This document shows positions 36,071-45,706 of a DNA stretch of 64,000 nucleotides, in pieces. Source of the DNA: Thermoanaerobaculia bacterium. GTDB lineage: Bacteria; Acidobacteriota; Thermoanaerobaculia; Multivoradales; J023. The stretch covers positions 434,001 to 498,000 of the forward strand of contig JAUIJL010000001.1 of NCBI GenBank assembly GCA_030431255.1. Direction: 5' to 3'. The number at the start of each line of letters is the position of its first letter. Position 1 is the stretch's first letter. The translations under genes and the position numbers were made by a program. Under the pieces are notes generated by a model. That model was given only the letters and a program-made list of their open reading frames with translations, searched no databases and had not been told where the DNA came from.

Positions 36071-36098
36071 CCGGATCGGGCGCTCCAACGGATCCTGC

Positions 36099-36803
36099 TC
36101 AGCTTTTTGCGGAATTGTTCCACTGGATGAAGCCGCCGAGGGTGACACCCTGGGTCTTGAAATAGGCCTGGGCATCGGCGTACATGTCGGCGCGTACCAA
36201 GCTCGGGACGACGATGGATTTGGCCGCTGCATAAGCCGTCCACGGGGTGCCGACTGCTGTGTAGTCGTTCTGGGTTTCTTTGCCGGTGGTGTAAAGCTGG
36301 GGTGAGAGATAGTCGATGCTCGGATCGTTGAAGAAGGCTTGCATGAGCGTCGGTGCGTCCTTGCAGCCGTAGGGCTCGGAATGGCTGATGGTGACCAACA
36401 GACTGAGGTTTCGCGCTTTGATCTTTGCGAAGGCTTCGGTGAATGAGGGTGCAAGCCCTTGGTCTTCACAAACTTCGATGTCGAAAGCGAGACCGTCGTA
36501 GCCGACGACGTCGTCGAGGGAGTCGATTACCGCTTGAATCGTCTGGCTCGACCAGCCTCCGGCCTCATTGCCGCCGCCGAGGCACAAATATTTTGCGCCG
36601 ACCATCTTGTCGACGAGCTTGGCGCTGTCCTTCAGGGCTGTGGTGATATTCGAAAAGCCCATGAAAGCGATCGCCATATTCGCCCCCTGGGGAGGTGTGA
36701 CCGTTTCCCAGCCTTCGTCCCAATACCCGATGACCCCTGAGTCGTCGGAGTCGGGGGTCTCAGGCTGGCCGGCGGCCGTGGTTGGTGTCGTTTTGGTCGT
36801 CAT
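36099..36803 (-). CDS. GH18-like (chitinase-fold) protein
   Basis: SGVIGYWDEGWE, NMAIAFMGFSNI, YLCLGGGNEAGGW, VVGYDGLAFDIEV, IDYLSPQLYTTG. Confidence 0.65.
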   Translation of the reverse strand: MTTKTTPTTAAGQPETPDSDDSGVIGYWDEGWETVTPPQGANMAIAFMGFSNITTALKDSAKLVDKMVGAKYLCLGGGNEAGGWSSQTIQAVIDSLDDVVGYDGLAFDIEVCEDQGLAPSFTEAFAKIKARNLSLLVTISHSEPYGCKDAPTLMQAFFNDPSIDYLSPQLYTTGKETQNDYTAVGTPWTAYAAAKSIVVPSLVRADMYADAQAYFKTQGVTLGGFIQWNNSAKS

Positions 36804-37220
36804 GTCGCCTCTCATGCCGTCAAGGGGTGGGTTGTCTTTCCGAGGATCTTCGACCCTAGTCTATCCAAAGCAACATGAAGCACACCGAATCGCGCACATC
36901 GCGATTGTATATCGAGAGTTGAAGGTCTGTGGATTCTCTTCGGCCGTATCTGAGCGCGGATTACCCAGAGGATACTAGAAGTGGGTAGGAGGGTTCCCGA
37001 GGACGGAGCTGTGTGGTAGCCGAGAAGCCTTGAGCTCCTTGACGACAGGGGGTTTCGGCTGCAATCGGCCAGTTGGCCCGGGTCTTGCTATTTGTCGGGA
37101 TGTGGAGTTGGAACGTGGCGTTGGAAGTCACCGACGCCGAAGAGCTCGAAATGAGCCGTCATGGACGGAATCGATATGAAGCCGGGCCACCCGTCAAGGT
37201 CGTCGGCGAGGATCCAATAG

Positions 37221-37257
37221 ACCCGTCTCGAAAGCCGCGTAGGTAGTCGAGACGGGT
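37221..37257. terminator. Terminator-like hairpin
   Basis: ACCCGTCTCGA-15 nt-TCGAGACGGGT followed by TGTTCTT. Confidence 0.5.
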
Positions 37258-37291
37258 TGTTCTTATCTGGGCCGGTACCCCTGCCGAGAAG

Positions 37292-37331
37292 CTGGACGAC
37301 GAGCACACCGTCTGGACGACGAGCACACCGT
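37292..37331. repeat. 2 x 20-bp direct repeat CTGGACGACGAGCACACCGT
   Basis: Read directly. Confidence 0.9.
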
Positions 37332-37366
37332 GTTGGGTGAGTAGACAGATCGAATCCCATAAGAAG

Positions 37367-37394
37367 AGGCCCGCGGTCCGGAGACCACGGGCCT
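37367..37394 (-). terminator. Terminator for the ChW-repeat gene
   Basis: AGGCCCGTGGTC-TCCG-GACCGCGGGCCT on the minus strand, then CTTCTT. Confidence 0.6.
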
Positions 37395-37416
37395 TTCACG
37401 CTTCTGCTTGGAAGCT

Positions 37417-39114
37417 TCAGGGGCAACCGACGAGCTTGACCTGAAGGGCTTCCATGCGTCGGCTCTGACCGGTGGTGCCGGCGGTGGCGCCGTTGCTGAC
37501 CCAACCGTGCCAACCCTGACCTTTGACATGGGCGCGGTATTGAACACTGCAGCCCGCCGGCGGATTGACCAGCCAGACCTTGATCGCTTCCATGCGCCGG
37601 CTCTGACCGGTGGTGCCGGCGGTGGCGCCGTTGCACACGGAGCCCATCCAGCCGTTGCCTTTGACATGAGCTTGGTAGCAAATCGAAGTTCCGGAGGGCG
37701 GGTTGATCAACTTGATTTGGGCCGCCTCCATGCGTCGGTTCTGGCCGGTGGTGCCGGCGGTCGCGCCATCGAGCACCCAGCCGAGCCAACCCAGGCTCTT
37801 GACGTGAGCCCGATACTGCACATGCATATTTTCGTCCCGGATGGTGACCCAGCGGACTTGCTCATCCCAATTCGTGCAGCCGTTCTGGACCGCCAGCTTC
37901 ACTCGATAGACGGTGCCGCCACCGAAGTCGGTGAAGTTGTAGTGGTTGGCGAGATTGACCGAGCCGACCTGACCACTGAACCAACTGGACCAGTAGTTGC
38001 CGGACACGGTGTTGCTACCCACAGAGTTGGTGCGATAGATCTCGATGAAGTATTGGGCCTCATTCTCGCTGGCGCTGCCGTTGAGCACGACGTTAGAGCT
38101 GTCGTAGGACGTCGAAGGTAAGGTGAAGGAAGCGGTAGCCTCGCGGCATTCGCACATGGAAAGGGTTTCCATGCGGGAGCCGCCGTTGTCGTTCGCCCAA
38201 TGGGTGGTGTCGAAATAATCCTTTACCCAAATGGGGAAGCCGGGCGCGTTGATGGTGAAGTCACCGAGCTTGGTCACTTTCTTGTCGTTGCTACGCACCT
38301 TCTGGAAGAAAATGTCATAGGGCGGGGTGCAGTAGGAGTCGGTTCGTCCAAGGGAGCCGCGCACGCCGATGGTGTCGGCTTTCTCGCCCCACCACCAATT
38401 GAAGAGGCCTTTCTTCTGGTTCTTGGTCGTCCCGCCGACGGAGGCGTAGAGGCCCCAATTGCCGATCCATTGCTTGGCCTTCATGCGCCGGCTGCCGCCG
38501 GCATAGGTGTAGTGCTGGACCTCGGAATGGCTGCTGCGGCAGCACGACGACTTGGCCGAGTAGCTGTTGAACGTCAGGTCCGTGGAGCCGCTGCCACCAC
38601 TTATCTCATCGAATAGGTAGCCCTCGCGCAACGCATCCAAAGACTCGATGTCCGCTGCGTCGACTTCATAATAACCATGGGGGTAGTAGCGGTAGATGGT
38701 GCCACCGACCTGGACCTCGCCTTGGGGATTCAGCAGGCCGCGGAAGTATGGGTCGTGCACCTGGTGATCATCGGGATCGTTGAATTCGTCGACGCCACCG
38801 GTCTCGTCGAAGATCGCCAGCTCGGTCTCGATCGACATCAGGAGCGATTCAAAGCCGAGCGAAAGGGCGAAGTCTTGAAAGACCGGGGCGTCCCGTTCGT
38901 CGCCCTCGCGTCCTCCGGCCTCGTCCTCGAGCTCCTGCTGGGCGATCAGCTCAGACATCACGGCGGCGAAGTGGTCCGTGCTTTCGAATACCAGCATGTC
39001 TTTATCGATGAGGGGTAGATCGTACCCCTCATTGGGTGACTCGGCAGCGAAAGCCGGCGAGTCGAAGACAATGGCAAGAAAAAGGCATGAGAACAAGGCG
39101 AAATAGCGGCGCAT
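37417..39114 (-). CDS. Secreted protein with three C-terminal ChW (clostridial hydrophobic W) repeats
   Basis: Signal peptide; VQYRAHVKSLGWLGWVLDGATAGTTGQNRRMEAAQIKL, CYQAHVKGNGWMGSVCNGATAGTTGQSRRMEAIKVWL, VQYRAHVKGQGWHGWVSNGATAGTTGQSRRMEALQVKL. Confidence 0.85.
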   Translation of the reverse strand: MRRYFALFSCLFLAIVFDSPAFAAESPNEGYDLPLIDKDMLVFESTDHFAAVMSELIAQQELEDEAGGREGDERDAPVFQDFALSLGFESLLMSIETELAIFDETGGVDEFNDPDDHQVHDPYFRGLLNPQGEVQVGGTIYRYYPHGYYEVDAADIESLDALREGYLFDEISGGSGSTDLTFNSYSAKSSCCRSSHSEVQHYTYAGGSRRMKAKQWIGNWGLYASVGGTTKNQKKGLFNWWWGEKADTIGVRGSLGRTDSYCTPPYDIFFQKVRSNDKKVTKLGDFTINAPGFPIWVKDYFDTTHWANDNGGSRMETLSMCECREATASFTLPSTSYDSSNVVLNGSASENEAQYFIEIYRTNSVGSNTVSGNYWSSWFSGQVGSVNLANHYNFTDFGGGTVYRVKLAVQNGCTNWDEQVRWVTIRDENMHVQYRAHVKSLGWLGWVLDGATAGTTGQNRRMEAAQIKLINPPSGTSICYQAHVKGNGWMGSVCNGATAGTTGQSRRMEAIKVWLVNPPAGCSVQYRAHVKGQGWHGWVSNGATAGTTGQSRRMEALQVKLVGCP

Positions 39115-39748
39115 GTTGAGCTCCTAAACATCCAGGGGTTTAGTGAAATCGAGGCAAGAGTGATGAGTCCAAAAAGGACTGCGAGTCCAGAAAACCTATA
39201 TGGGGTCGGACCCAAGAGGCCCTTTGCCATCTCAGGGTTGCAAAAGGTTTCTTTCAGCGTCGGACTTCACATGAGCAAGGTGCGTGCCAGATTCGTTGAG
39301 GGGATACGAATCCCATGGTCACAACAGACAAAATGAGGTGAGGGGCTGTGAGTTGGCACCCTACCTGGACCTGGTTGAGCTTCGATGATTCGGTTACGGC
39401 CCCAGGATCTCGGCACACAGCGACGAAGTTGGTGACGAGTTTGAGTAGGGGATTACCCATTGGGTATCCAATGGGGGAGGGGCTTACACGGGCCCGAGCC
39501 AGGCCTACCTGCCTGCCGGGCTTTCGCGACCGACATCGCGGCGAGTCGGTGCTTCCTCGGATCGGATTGAAGGATTCGATGGAACCGATGAGTCCTAGCC
39601 GCTCGAAGATTCTCGGAGCGGGCGCTGATCTCATCTTGAGGTGGGCTCGTGGTCAGACCAACTAGGGGCGGAGTGTCAACGTCTCCGAATGTTTCAACGA
39701 GCCCCATGGGGCGTCAACCTTTGGACTGGAGGATCATGACGAGGGTAA

Positions 39749-39774
39749 GGGCGATCACAAGCATCGCCCCTACG
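39749..39774. repeat. REP-like hairpin element GGGCGATCACAAGCATCGCCCCTACG
   Basis: Shares loop CAAGC and CGCCCCTACG tail with 28663-28688; 2 stem pairs covary. Confidence 0.5.
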
Positions 39775-39847
39775 ATCGGAATGCCGGTGACGGGTGCCCC
39801 GTTCGGGGTTGCCTTCCAGCTCTGAGCTCGTGATCGAGAGCGCCCGT

Positions 39848-40546
39848 TCACTTACCGCCGGAATGCCATTGCAGGCCCCAGCCATAGGCTCGGTCGCAGT
39901 CCGCGTGACCGTCGTGGAAGCTCATCAATTTGGTGACTCGCACGGCATCGTCGTCGAAGAATTCGAGCCCGGCAATCGCGGCAAAATTCTTGCCGCTGGT
40001 TTGTCGGCCCATTTCGACCACGATATCGGGATTGCCGGGAGCTTGGACCGTGACGATCGCGTCGGTGTGATTCCAACGGGGCACCCCTTCGTAGATGAAG
40101 GTGTAGATCGTCATGCGCTTGAGCTGGTGCAATCCCTGAGGGTTGAGCAAGATGGACTCGCCGGCCGCCGAGCTGCCGGAGCGGTCGTCACCGGTGTGCC
40201 AGATGAAGGGAGCGGCTGAATAGCAACCTTGGGCAGTCACCCGGTTTTTGGGGCCGCCTCGTCCGCGACTGAACTGCAATCCGTCGATGACGTTCTTTTG
40301 TCCGATGTTTGCAGACAGCAAGGATGCGAAGAAACCTGTTTTTTGAGGGTTGGCGTTCATCTCATAGAAACAACCGAGATCGAGATCTGCATCGGTTTGC
40401 CAATTGAGATTGATAAGGATGGAATCGATGGCGTTCTTAGATTTCAATCGAACGACCTGGCTTTCCCCTTTTTGTTTAAGAAATACAGGAGCTTTTTGCG
40501 CAGTGGATGTGGGTTTCGGCTTTAAGGATTTCGAGTTGCTGATCAT
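39848..40546 (-). CDS. TerD-family (tellurium resistance / CABP) protein
   Basis: SILINLNWQTDADLDLGCFYEMN...VIDGLQFSRGRGG...IWHTGDDRSGSSAAGESILLN...MTIYTFIYEGVPRWNHTDAIVTV. Confidence 0.85.
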   Translation of the reverse strand: MISNSKSLKPKPTSTAQKAPVFLKQKGESQVVRLKSKNAIDSILINLNWQTDADLDLGCFYEMNANPQKTGFFASLLSANIGQKNVIDGLQFSRGRGGPKNRVTAQGCYSAAPFIWHTGDDRSGSSAAGESILLNPQGLHQLKRMTIYTFIYEGVPRWNHTDAIVTVQAPGNPDIVVEMGRQTSGKNFAAIAGLEFFDDDAVRVTKLMSFHDGHADCDRAYGWGLQWHSGGK

Positions 40547-41757
40547 GAAGAAGCTCCCAGGAGGTCAGTTACCCAGGCCGGTTCGGCGGCCTGAATGAAA
40601 ATCGTGATATTCCAAATGAGGTACAGGGCAATCAGGCCATACGCTTGAGTCCTGCCCACCCTTGTGCCGTTTTCTTCCTGCCTCTCCCAAAGAAAGAGCG
40701 CCATCACGAGCACCGTGATGCCAAGGAGCGCGATACGCAGCGGTTGAATGTCGGCGGAGGAGAGACCAGCTACGGTTTGCATATGGATGTCCCCATAGAT
40801 CCATCCATAGATCAAAAGTGGCAAACCGAGAGCGACGCAGATGTCGAAGATGTTGCTACCCACAGCATTGGCAACGGCGTCGTCATAATCTCCTTTGAGC
40901 GCATTGCCCACGGAGATAAAGGTGTCGGGAACGCTGGTGGCTGCCGCACCCAATATCACTGCCGTGAAATAGCCAGGAACGCCCAAAGCCTCGGCGGAAC
41001 GCATCACTGCTTCAGCCAAGAAATAGCACGAGACGCTGAGACTGAGCACAGAAAGGGTCAGCACCGTCCAAGCCGAAGCCGCGGAATATGGACGGTCTCG
41101 AAAGAACAATCCGTTCCAGTCTTGGGTCAGGAGCTTGAGCCACCAAGCTCTTGGCCGCTGGTCGCTCTCGGGGTCCTGCTCATGGTTGATCTGCTCATCC
41201 GCGACCTGCCGGTGGGAGACTTGCTCTTCGGGCTCATCGACGGCGCCGGCCCCAGTCGGCCGCATTTGCCACATCAAGAACGTGAAATAGATCCCATAGA
41301 TCAGCATCAGCAAGCCACCCATCCACCACGACAATACCGTTCCGCCCAGGAATAGGATCAGCGCCACTTCGGCGGCTAGAAAAAAGAGCCCGTCACGGAG
41401 AATCACCGCGCGATCCAAACGGATGAAGGGCAAAGGCTGAGGCATCGCGCGACTCTTGACCGTCACGGCCAAGATGCAAAGAGCCGGAATCACCACAGCG
41501 TTGAAGACGGCGCTTCCGGCGCAGGTGGCGACACCGGCGGAGAAGCCGCCCAAGTCTTGGTAGAGGAATAGCAGGAAGAACGTGGTCAGCAGCTCGGGCA
41601 TGGAGCTGCCGATCGCCTCCAAGGTGGCACCGCGCACTCCGGGAGGCATGCGAAACACATGAGCTCCTAGGTGATACGACGATGTCTCGAACGAATCACA
41701 GGCATATTTGATCAGAACGGAGCAAAGGAGCACCGTCCCCAGGGCTGTTAAAAGCAT
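40543..41757 (-). CDS. Sodium/calcium (CaCA) exchanger family membrane protein
   Basis: MPPGVRGATLEAIGSSMPELLTTFFLL and GAAATSVPDTFISVGNALKGDYDDAVANAVGSNIFDICVALGLPLL (two alpha repeats); ATGA overlap with the downstream TerD gene. Confidence 0.9.
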   Translation of the reverse strand: MLLTALGTVLLCSVLIKYACDSFETSSYHLGAHVFRMPPGVRGATLEAIGSSMPELLTTFFLLFLYQDLGGFSAGVATCAGSAVFNAVVIPALCILAVTVKSRAMPQPLPFIRLDRAVILRDGLFFLAAEVALILFLGGTVLSWWMGGLLMLIYGIYFTFLMWQMRPTGAGAVDEPEEQVSHRQVADEQINHEQDPESDQRPRAWWLKLLTQDWNGLFFRDRPYSAASAWTVLTLSVLSLSVSCYFLAEAVMRSAEALGVPGYFTAVILGAAATSVPDTFISVGNALKGDYDDAVANAVGSNIFDICVALGLPLLIYGWIYGDIHMQTVAGLSSADIQPLRIALLGITVLVMALFLWERQEENGTRVGRTQAYGLIALYLIWNITIFIQAAEPAWVTDLLGASS

Positions 41758-41866
41758 GGGTGATCCATTTCCAATTGGATTTTTCCGAAGAAAGCGGCCA
41801 CAGGAATCCCACACGGAAAGTTCCGTGGCCGACGATCAGACTGTTAAAAAGGGTTATGGAATCAAG

Positions 41867-42340
41867 TCAGGAGCCGAGCAAATCGATTTTGAATCTCAGT
41901 GCTCCGTGGATGGTTGTGGCCTTTTCTTTGAGATGGGCCAACAATGCCCTCTCAACAGCGTCATATTCACCGTCCCCTTCGATCCGCGAGATCAACCAAT
42001 TTCCTTCGGCTTCATCCACCTCTCCGGGGGATTGCTCGTCCTGAAGCAGATGATCGGCGATGGCTTCCACAAAGAAGGGTTGCCATGAGGGCGCATTGGC
42101 TCGGCCCGACACCGCATCGTTCAGATCGAATAGAAAATCTGCTTCTCGACGATCGATCAGTCCGTCTGCATATAGCCTTTGGCGCAGAGATTCCACTTCC
42201 TCGGCGTCGATGACGCCGTCTTCGAGGATCGATGCGGCAAGCTCTTGCAACGAATTTTCAGTGGTGCTTTCAGTCACGATATGATTCCTTTCTGTGAGTT
42301 GAGGTGAGGCCGGATGGTTAACCTCGATGTGCTTCCGCAC
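41867..42340 (-). CDS. TerB-like / acidic helical protein
   Basis: SILEDGVIDAEEVESLRQRLYADGLIDRREADFLFDLNDAV; located between ter-type genes. Confidence 0.5.
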   Translation of the reverse strand: MRKHIEVNHPASPQLTERNHIVTESTTENSLQELAASILEDGVIDAEEVESLRQRLYADGLIDRREADFLFDLNDAVSGRANAPSWQPFFVEAIADHLLQDEQSPGEVDEAEGNWLISRIEGDGEYDAVERALLAHLKEKATTIHGALRFKIDLLGS

Positions 42341-42358
42341 GAGGTTTCGGGCAATGCT

Positions 42359-42892
42359 TCAGCCATCGATGATCGGCGCCAGCTGATCGAGGGATTTCAA
42401 ACCCTTGAGGGTGCCCGCACGGCTGGTATTGACGATTTTTGCACCCATGGGACTGGAGTTGTCGATGGTCGCGATGACGCAGGCATTGCCGATATCGCCG
42501 GTGACCAGCTTGACCTCGTGATGGGTCCCGGAATCATCCATCAACGTGACGGCCGCGTCGCTCCCTGGAAAACGAGCAGGCTCGCCCTGTTGAACGGCGC
42601 CGTAGTCCCAACAGATGATCCACACATAGCGCATCTCGTCGAGCTTCATCACCCTCAAGGTTTCTTCGTTGTCGCCACCGGCATCTCCAACTCCCTCATC
42701 ACCACTGAGCTGCATGAAAGGGAAGGCGTTTAGGTCGCCGAGCTCCCCGAAGTAGACCATGCCTCTCTCGCCGCTCTTGTTTTCATAAGCGGCTGCCAAA
42801 TCGAAATCCGCAGCAGTGGTCCACTTGAGGGTTACCATGAATTGCTTGATCCCACCGAGGGCAGCCTCTGCACCTTTTTGTTTCAGTTCCAT
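42359..42892 (-). CDS. TerD/TerA-like tellurium resistance domain protein
   Basis: FMVTLKWTTAADFDLAAAYENKSG...FPFMQLSGDEGVGDAGGDNEETLRVMKLDEM; AAGGAG before ATG at 42892. Confidence 0.8.
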   Translation of the reverse strand: MELKQKGAEAALGGIKQFMVTLKWTTAADFDLAAAYENKSGERGMVYFGELGDLNAFPFMQLSGDEGVGDAGGDNEETLRVMKLDEMRYVWIICWDYGAVQQGEPARFPGSDAAVTLMDDSGTHHEVKLVTGDIGNACVIATIDNSSPMGAKIVNTSRAGTLKGLKSLDQLAPIIDG

Positions 42893-43167
42893 CGGAGTCT
42901 CCTTGATCGAGATCCGGGCCATCGGCCCAGCTTTTGGAGCACGTCCATCGTGCTTTCGCCTGCATTGGACACGAGATCCTGAAAAAGGTTGAAAGGAATC
43001 CGATTTTTCTTTTCATGGGCGAGCAGAACCTGGGCAGTCCCGCCTCCCGCATGGTTGCAGGCGCCGGTGGATTGAGGACGTACCGAGATAAGATAGCCAC
43101 TCACGACGGCCCGTTGCCGACTCACCCCCCTCCCTGCGAACGCGGTGCAGAATCAAGAGGTTGTGCC

Positions 43168-43308
43168 ATGAATCCTGGATCCGAGTCCCGAGACATCACC
43201 CGCCTGCTCTGGAGCTGGCGGGCCGGGGACGGCGATGCCCTCGATGAGCTCCGCGGCGGAGCTTCGTCATCTGGACACCCCGCCGTAGTGATGATCAAGG
43301 ATGAGTAG
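43168..43308 (+). pseudogene. N-terminal remnant of an ECF sigma factor
   Basis: MNPGSESRDITRLLWSWRAGDGDALDEL then loss of similarity. Confidence 0.55.
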
Positions 43309-44580
43309 TGAAGGGCAGTCGTCGGTCGAATTGGCACCGGTTCGAAAGGCGTCGGGTAAGCCGACCTGAAGGCCCAAAAATGTCACCAAGAAGGCTCCTT
43401 GAAGTGCCTCCGGAACGCCGAGAACCGCCATCATCGGCCCTGCGAAAAGAACCAGCTCTCCAGGAATTCCCGGTACCCCGAAACCGATAAGGAACACCAT
43501 AGGAAAGCAAAGCAGCAGGTCAAAGAGTCCAAGTGGTAGACCCAGGAGAGACGCCGTGGCTGCGAGAACGACGAAACAACAGGTGAGGGTTCCATTGATG
43601 TTGAAAATAGAGCCGACGGCTATGGTGACCCGGCGAACGGTCTCATCGATTTCGGGAAAAAGGTGGCGGACGAGGTACAGATTAAGGGGTGTCGCTAGAG
43701 CCTCTGAGGAGGTGGCCCAGAGTAGAGGGTAGATTCGGCAAAAGTAGTCGCGGAAGTATGAACGGACCGAGAAGCCCGATCGTAAATACCGGACTCGTGC
43801 CAGCAAGATGCCGTGCCAGCTGGTTGAAATGGTGCCGGTTAGAAGTGAGATCGCAAGGTAGAGCAACAAGAGGTTTTCAGCAGTGTCGGTGGCAAAGTTG
43901 AGCCCAAAGATCTCTGCCGAAGCGAGTCGATCGGCCGGAAGATTTGCTGCCAACACCTCCGGCAGGGTGACGACGTGCAGCCCTACGAGGAAGGTGAAGA
44001 CCGGTACGACTGCGGTTAGAAGCCCCCCAATCTTCTCGAGCAGGTCGGGGAATCGACTGAATTCCTCAACCCAGCGGCGGTTCGTCCGTCGCAGAATCAC
44101 TGCTGCCGCCACCGAAGCGTAGACCGCCCAGAGATAGGGGCTGTGCCACAGCAGCCCCAACAAGCCTTCGCCCGAAGCGCGTAAGGCCTCGAGCGGGAGA
44201 CCGCCGTGGGCGATCCACGGCAGTTCGAAAGCAACGGACACGCAGACGATGGCAAATGAGCACGCGGCTATCCGCACGCGCACGAACCAGAACAAGGCGG
44301 AGATGGCAAAGCCGCCTTGGCGATCAGCTCGCAGCATCTTCAGCAGGGAGGGAGCGAGGATGAGGAAGATCGCCAAGGGGGCTACGCTGGAGTAGCCGCC
44401 CACCACCCACCCGAGCATGGCGGCAAGGACTGGTGCTCCCTCGACCTTTAAGCCGAGGGCGATACCAAGACCGAAGCCGAGAGCCGAAAAAAGTCCCGGT
44501 CGGTGGGTGAAGTGACCTTGAATGACCCTGGCTAGACTCGTCACCGGTCTTCGAATAAATAATTTCGTTTTGAACCGCAA
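43267..44580 (-). CDS. Dicarboxylate/amino acid:cation (DAACS) symporter-like protein
   Basis: Eight hydrophobic segments; SSEALATPLNLYLVRHLFPE, VTIAVGSIFNINGTLTCCFVV, PGIPGELVLFAGPMMAVLGVPEALQ. Confidence 0.8.
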   Translation of the reverse strand: MRFKTKLFIRRPVTSLARVIQGHFTHRPGLFSALGFGLGIALGLKVEGAPVLAAMLGWVVGGYSSVAPLAIFLILAPSLLKMLRADRQGGFAISALFWFVRVRIAACSFAIVCVSVAFELPWIAHGGLPLEALRASGEGLLGLLWHSPYLWAVYASVAAAVILRRTNRRWVEEFSRFPDLLEKIGGLLTAVVPVFTFLVGLHVVTLPEVLAANLPADRLASAEIFGLNFATDTAENLLLLYLAISLLTGTISTSWHGILLARVRYLRSGFSVRSYFRDYFCRIYPLLWATSSEALATPLNLYLVRHLFPEIDETVRRVTIAVGSIFNINGTLTCCFVVLAATASLLGLPLGLFDLLLCFPMVFLIGFGVPGIPGELVLFAGPMMAVLGVPEALQGAFLVTFLGLQVGLPDAFRTGANSTDDCPSLLILDHHYGGVSR

Positions 44581-44821
44581 CCGGAATACGACATCAGATA
44601 GCTCTATGACTGAGAGTTAGTTTAACACGGGCCAGCCCGGGGGAGTTGAAGCGCTACGCGGAAACCGACCCAATTCGTGCGAGAACGCCGTGGCCGAGTC
44701 GGTGATCGGACCCTGCGCGGGAGGCTTGACAGGGCAGCTGCGCCGACGTTAGTTTGACGGCGATTCAAAACGAAATCGTCCATTGTCATGGACTCCTGCA
44801 GCTTGCAACATCGGAGGAGAT

Positions 44822-45646
44822 ATGACCACGAGTGTCGGACCACCACTGGTACGTGACGTCACCGACGAGGAGGTCGCGGCGTACGTCCGTGACGGTTGGG
44901 TATCGCTGCCAGGCTTCGTGGACAAGGATCTGGTCGCCGAAATGCTGGCAGCTTCGAAGTCGCTGATGGGCGAATCGGGCGCAGATTGGGAGCTGCGGCC
45001 CGGAGTGGACATCGATTTCGATCTTTGGCATGACCGCCACTTCCTGGCTCGTGAGGGCATCGAGCCGTTTCGTAACCTCGCGTACGCGCCGCGAATTGGC
45101 CATGCCGCTCAGCGCTTCAATCAGCGTGACGTTGCCATTCGGCACTACCAAGACATGATCGCCGTCAAGCCGCCTGCGGGAACCACGTCGCGGTCAAAGG
45201 CAACTCCTTTCCACCAGGACTTTCCGAATCGACAGTTCGATCGTGTCGGCAATGTGTCCTTCTGGATCGCCTTGGAGGAGATGCCGGCAGAGCGAGGCAC
45301 CATGCGTTTTTGTTCCGGCTCCCATCGTGAGGGGTCCCTAGGTCATAACATCGGCCGCGGCCCAGACGATCCAGACGTTCACGAAGTGTATCCGTGGTTG
45401 GCCGAGCGCTGTCCGCTGTCCGAGCCGCGCGATATGGGCCCCGGCGACGCCACTGCTCACAGCTCGCTGGTGTTGCATTGCGCCCCGGAGAACACGACCG
45501 ACGTTCCCCGCTGGGTCTATATTTCGATGTACATTCCGGCGGACACGCTGTGGACCGGACAACCCTTCAGTGACGCCGGCGTTCAAGGAGAGCTCGTCAA
45601 GGGCCAACCGTTCGATCATCCCAACTACCCGGTGATCTACCCGTAA
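44822..45646 (+). CDS. Phytanoyl-CoA dioxygenase (PhyH) family protein
   Basis: YVRDGWVSLPGFVD, TPFHQDFPNRQFDRVGNVSFWIALEEMPAERGTMRFCSGSH, SSLVLHCAPENTTDVPRWVYISMYIP. Confidence 0.88.
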   Translation: MTTSVGPPLVRDVTDEEVAAYVRDGWVSLPGFVDKDLVAEMLAASKSLMGESGADWELRPGVDIDFDLWHDRHFLAREGIEPFRNLAYAPRIGHAAQRFNQRDVAIRHYQDMIAVKPPAGTTSRSKATPFHQDFPNRQFDRVGNVSFWIALEEMPAERGTMRFCSGSHREGSLGHNIGRGPDDPDVHEVYPWLAERCPLSEPRDMGPGDATAHSSLVLHCAPENTTDVPRWVYISMYIPADTLWTGQPFSDAGVQGELVKGQPFDHPNYPVIYP

Positions 45647-45706
45647 GCGACGTGACGAATGTCCTGAGCAAGAGCCCGCCGCCGGCGGGCCTTGAGGAGG
45701 TACAAA

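Noticed and set aside
37408-38121. Plus-strand ORF opposite the ChW repeats
   Set aside because: Shadow of the repeat-bearing minus-strand gene; no independent motif.
39254-39634. 126-aa minus ORF
   Set aside because: No recognisable domain, RBS or conserved composition; includes a small hairpin (CCCATTGG-GTAT-CCAATGGG at 39456-39475) but not enough to call a feature.
39719-39850. Short minus-strand frame ending GIPIVGAMLVIALTLVMILQSKG as a C-terminal anchor protein
   Set aside because: Only a GTG start overlapping the TerD gene end, and it overlaps the REP-like hairpin; cannot be separated from chance.
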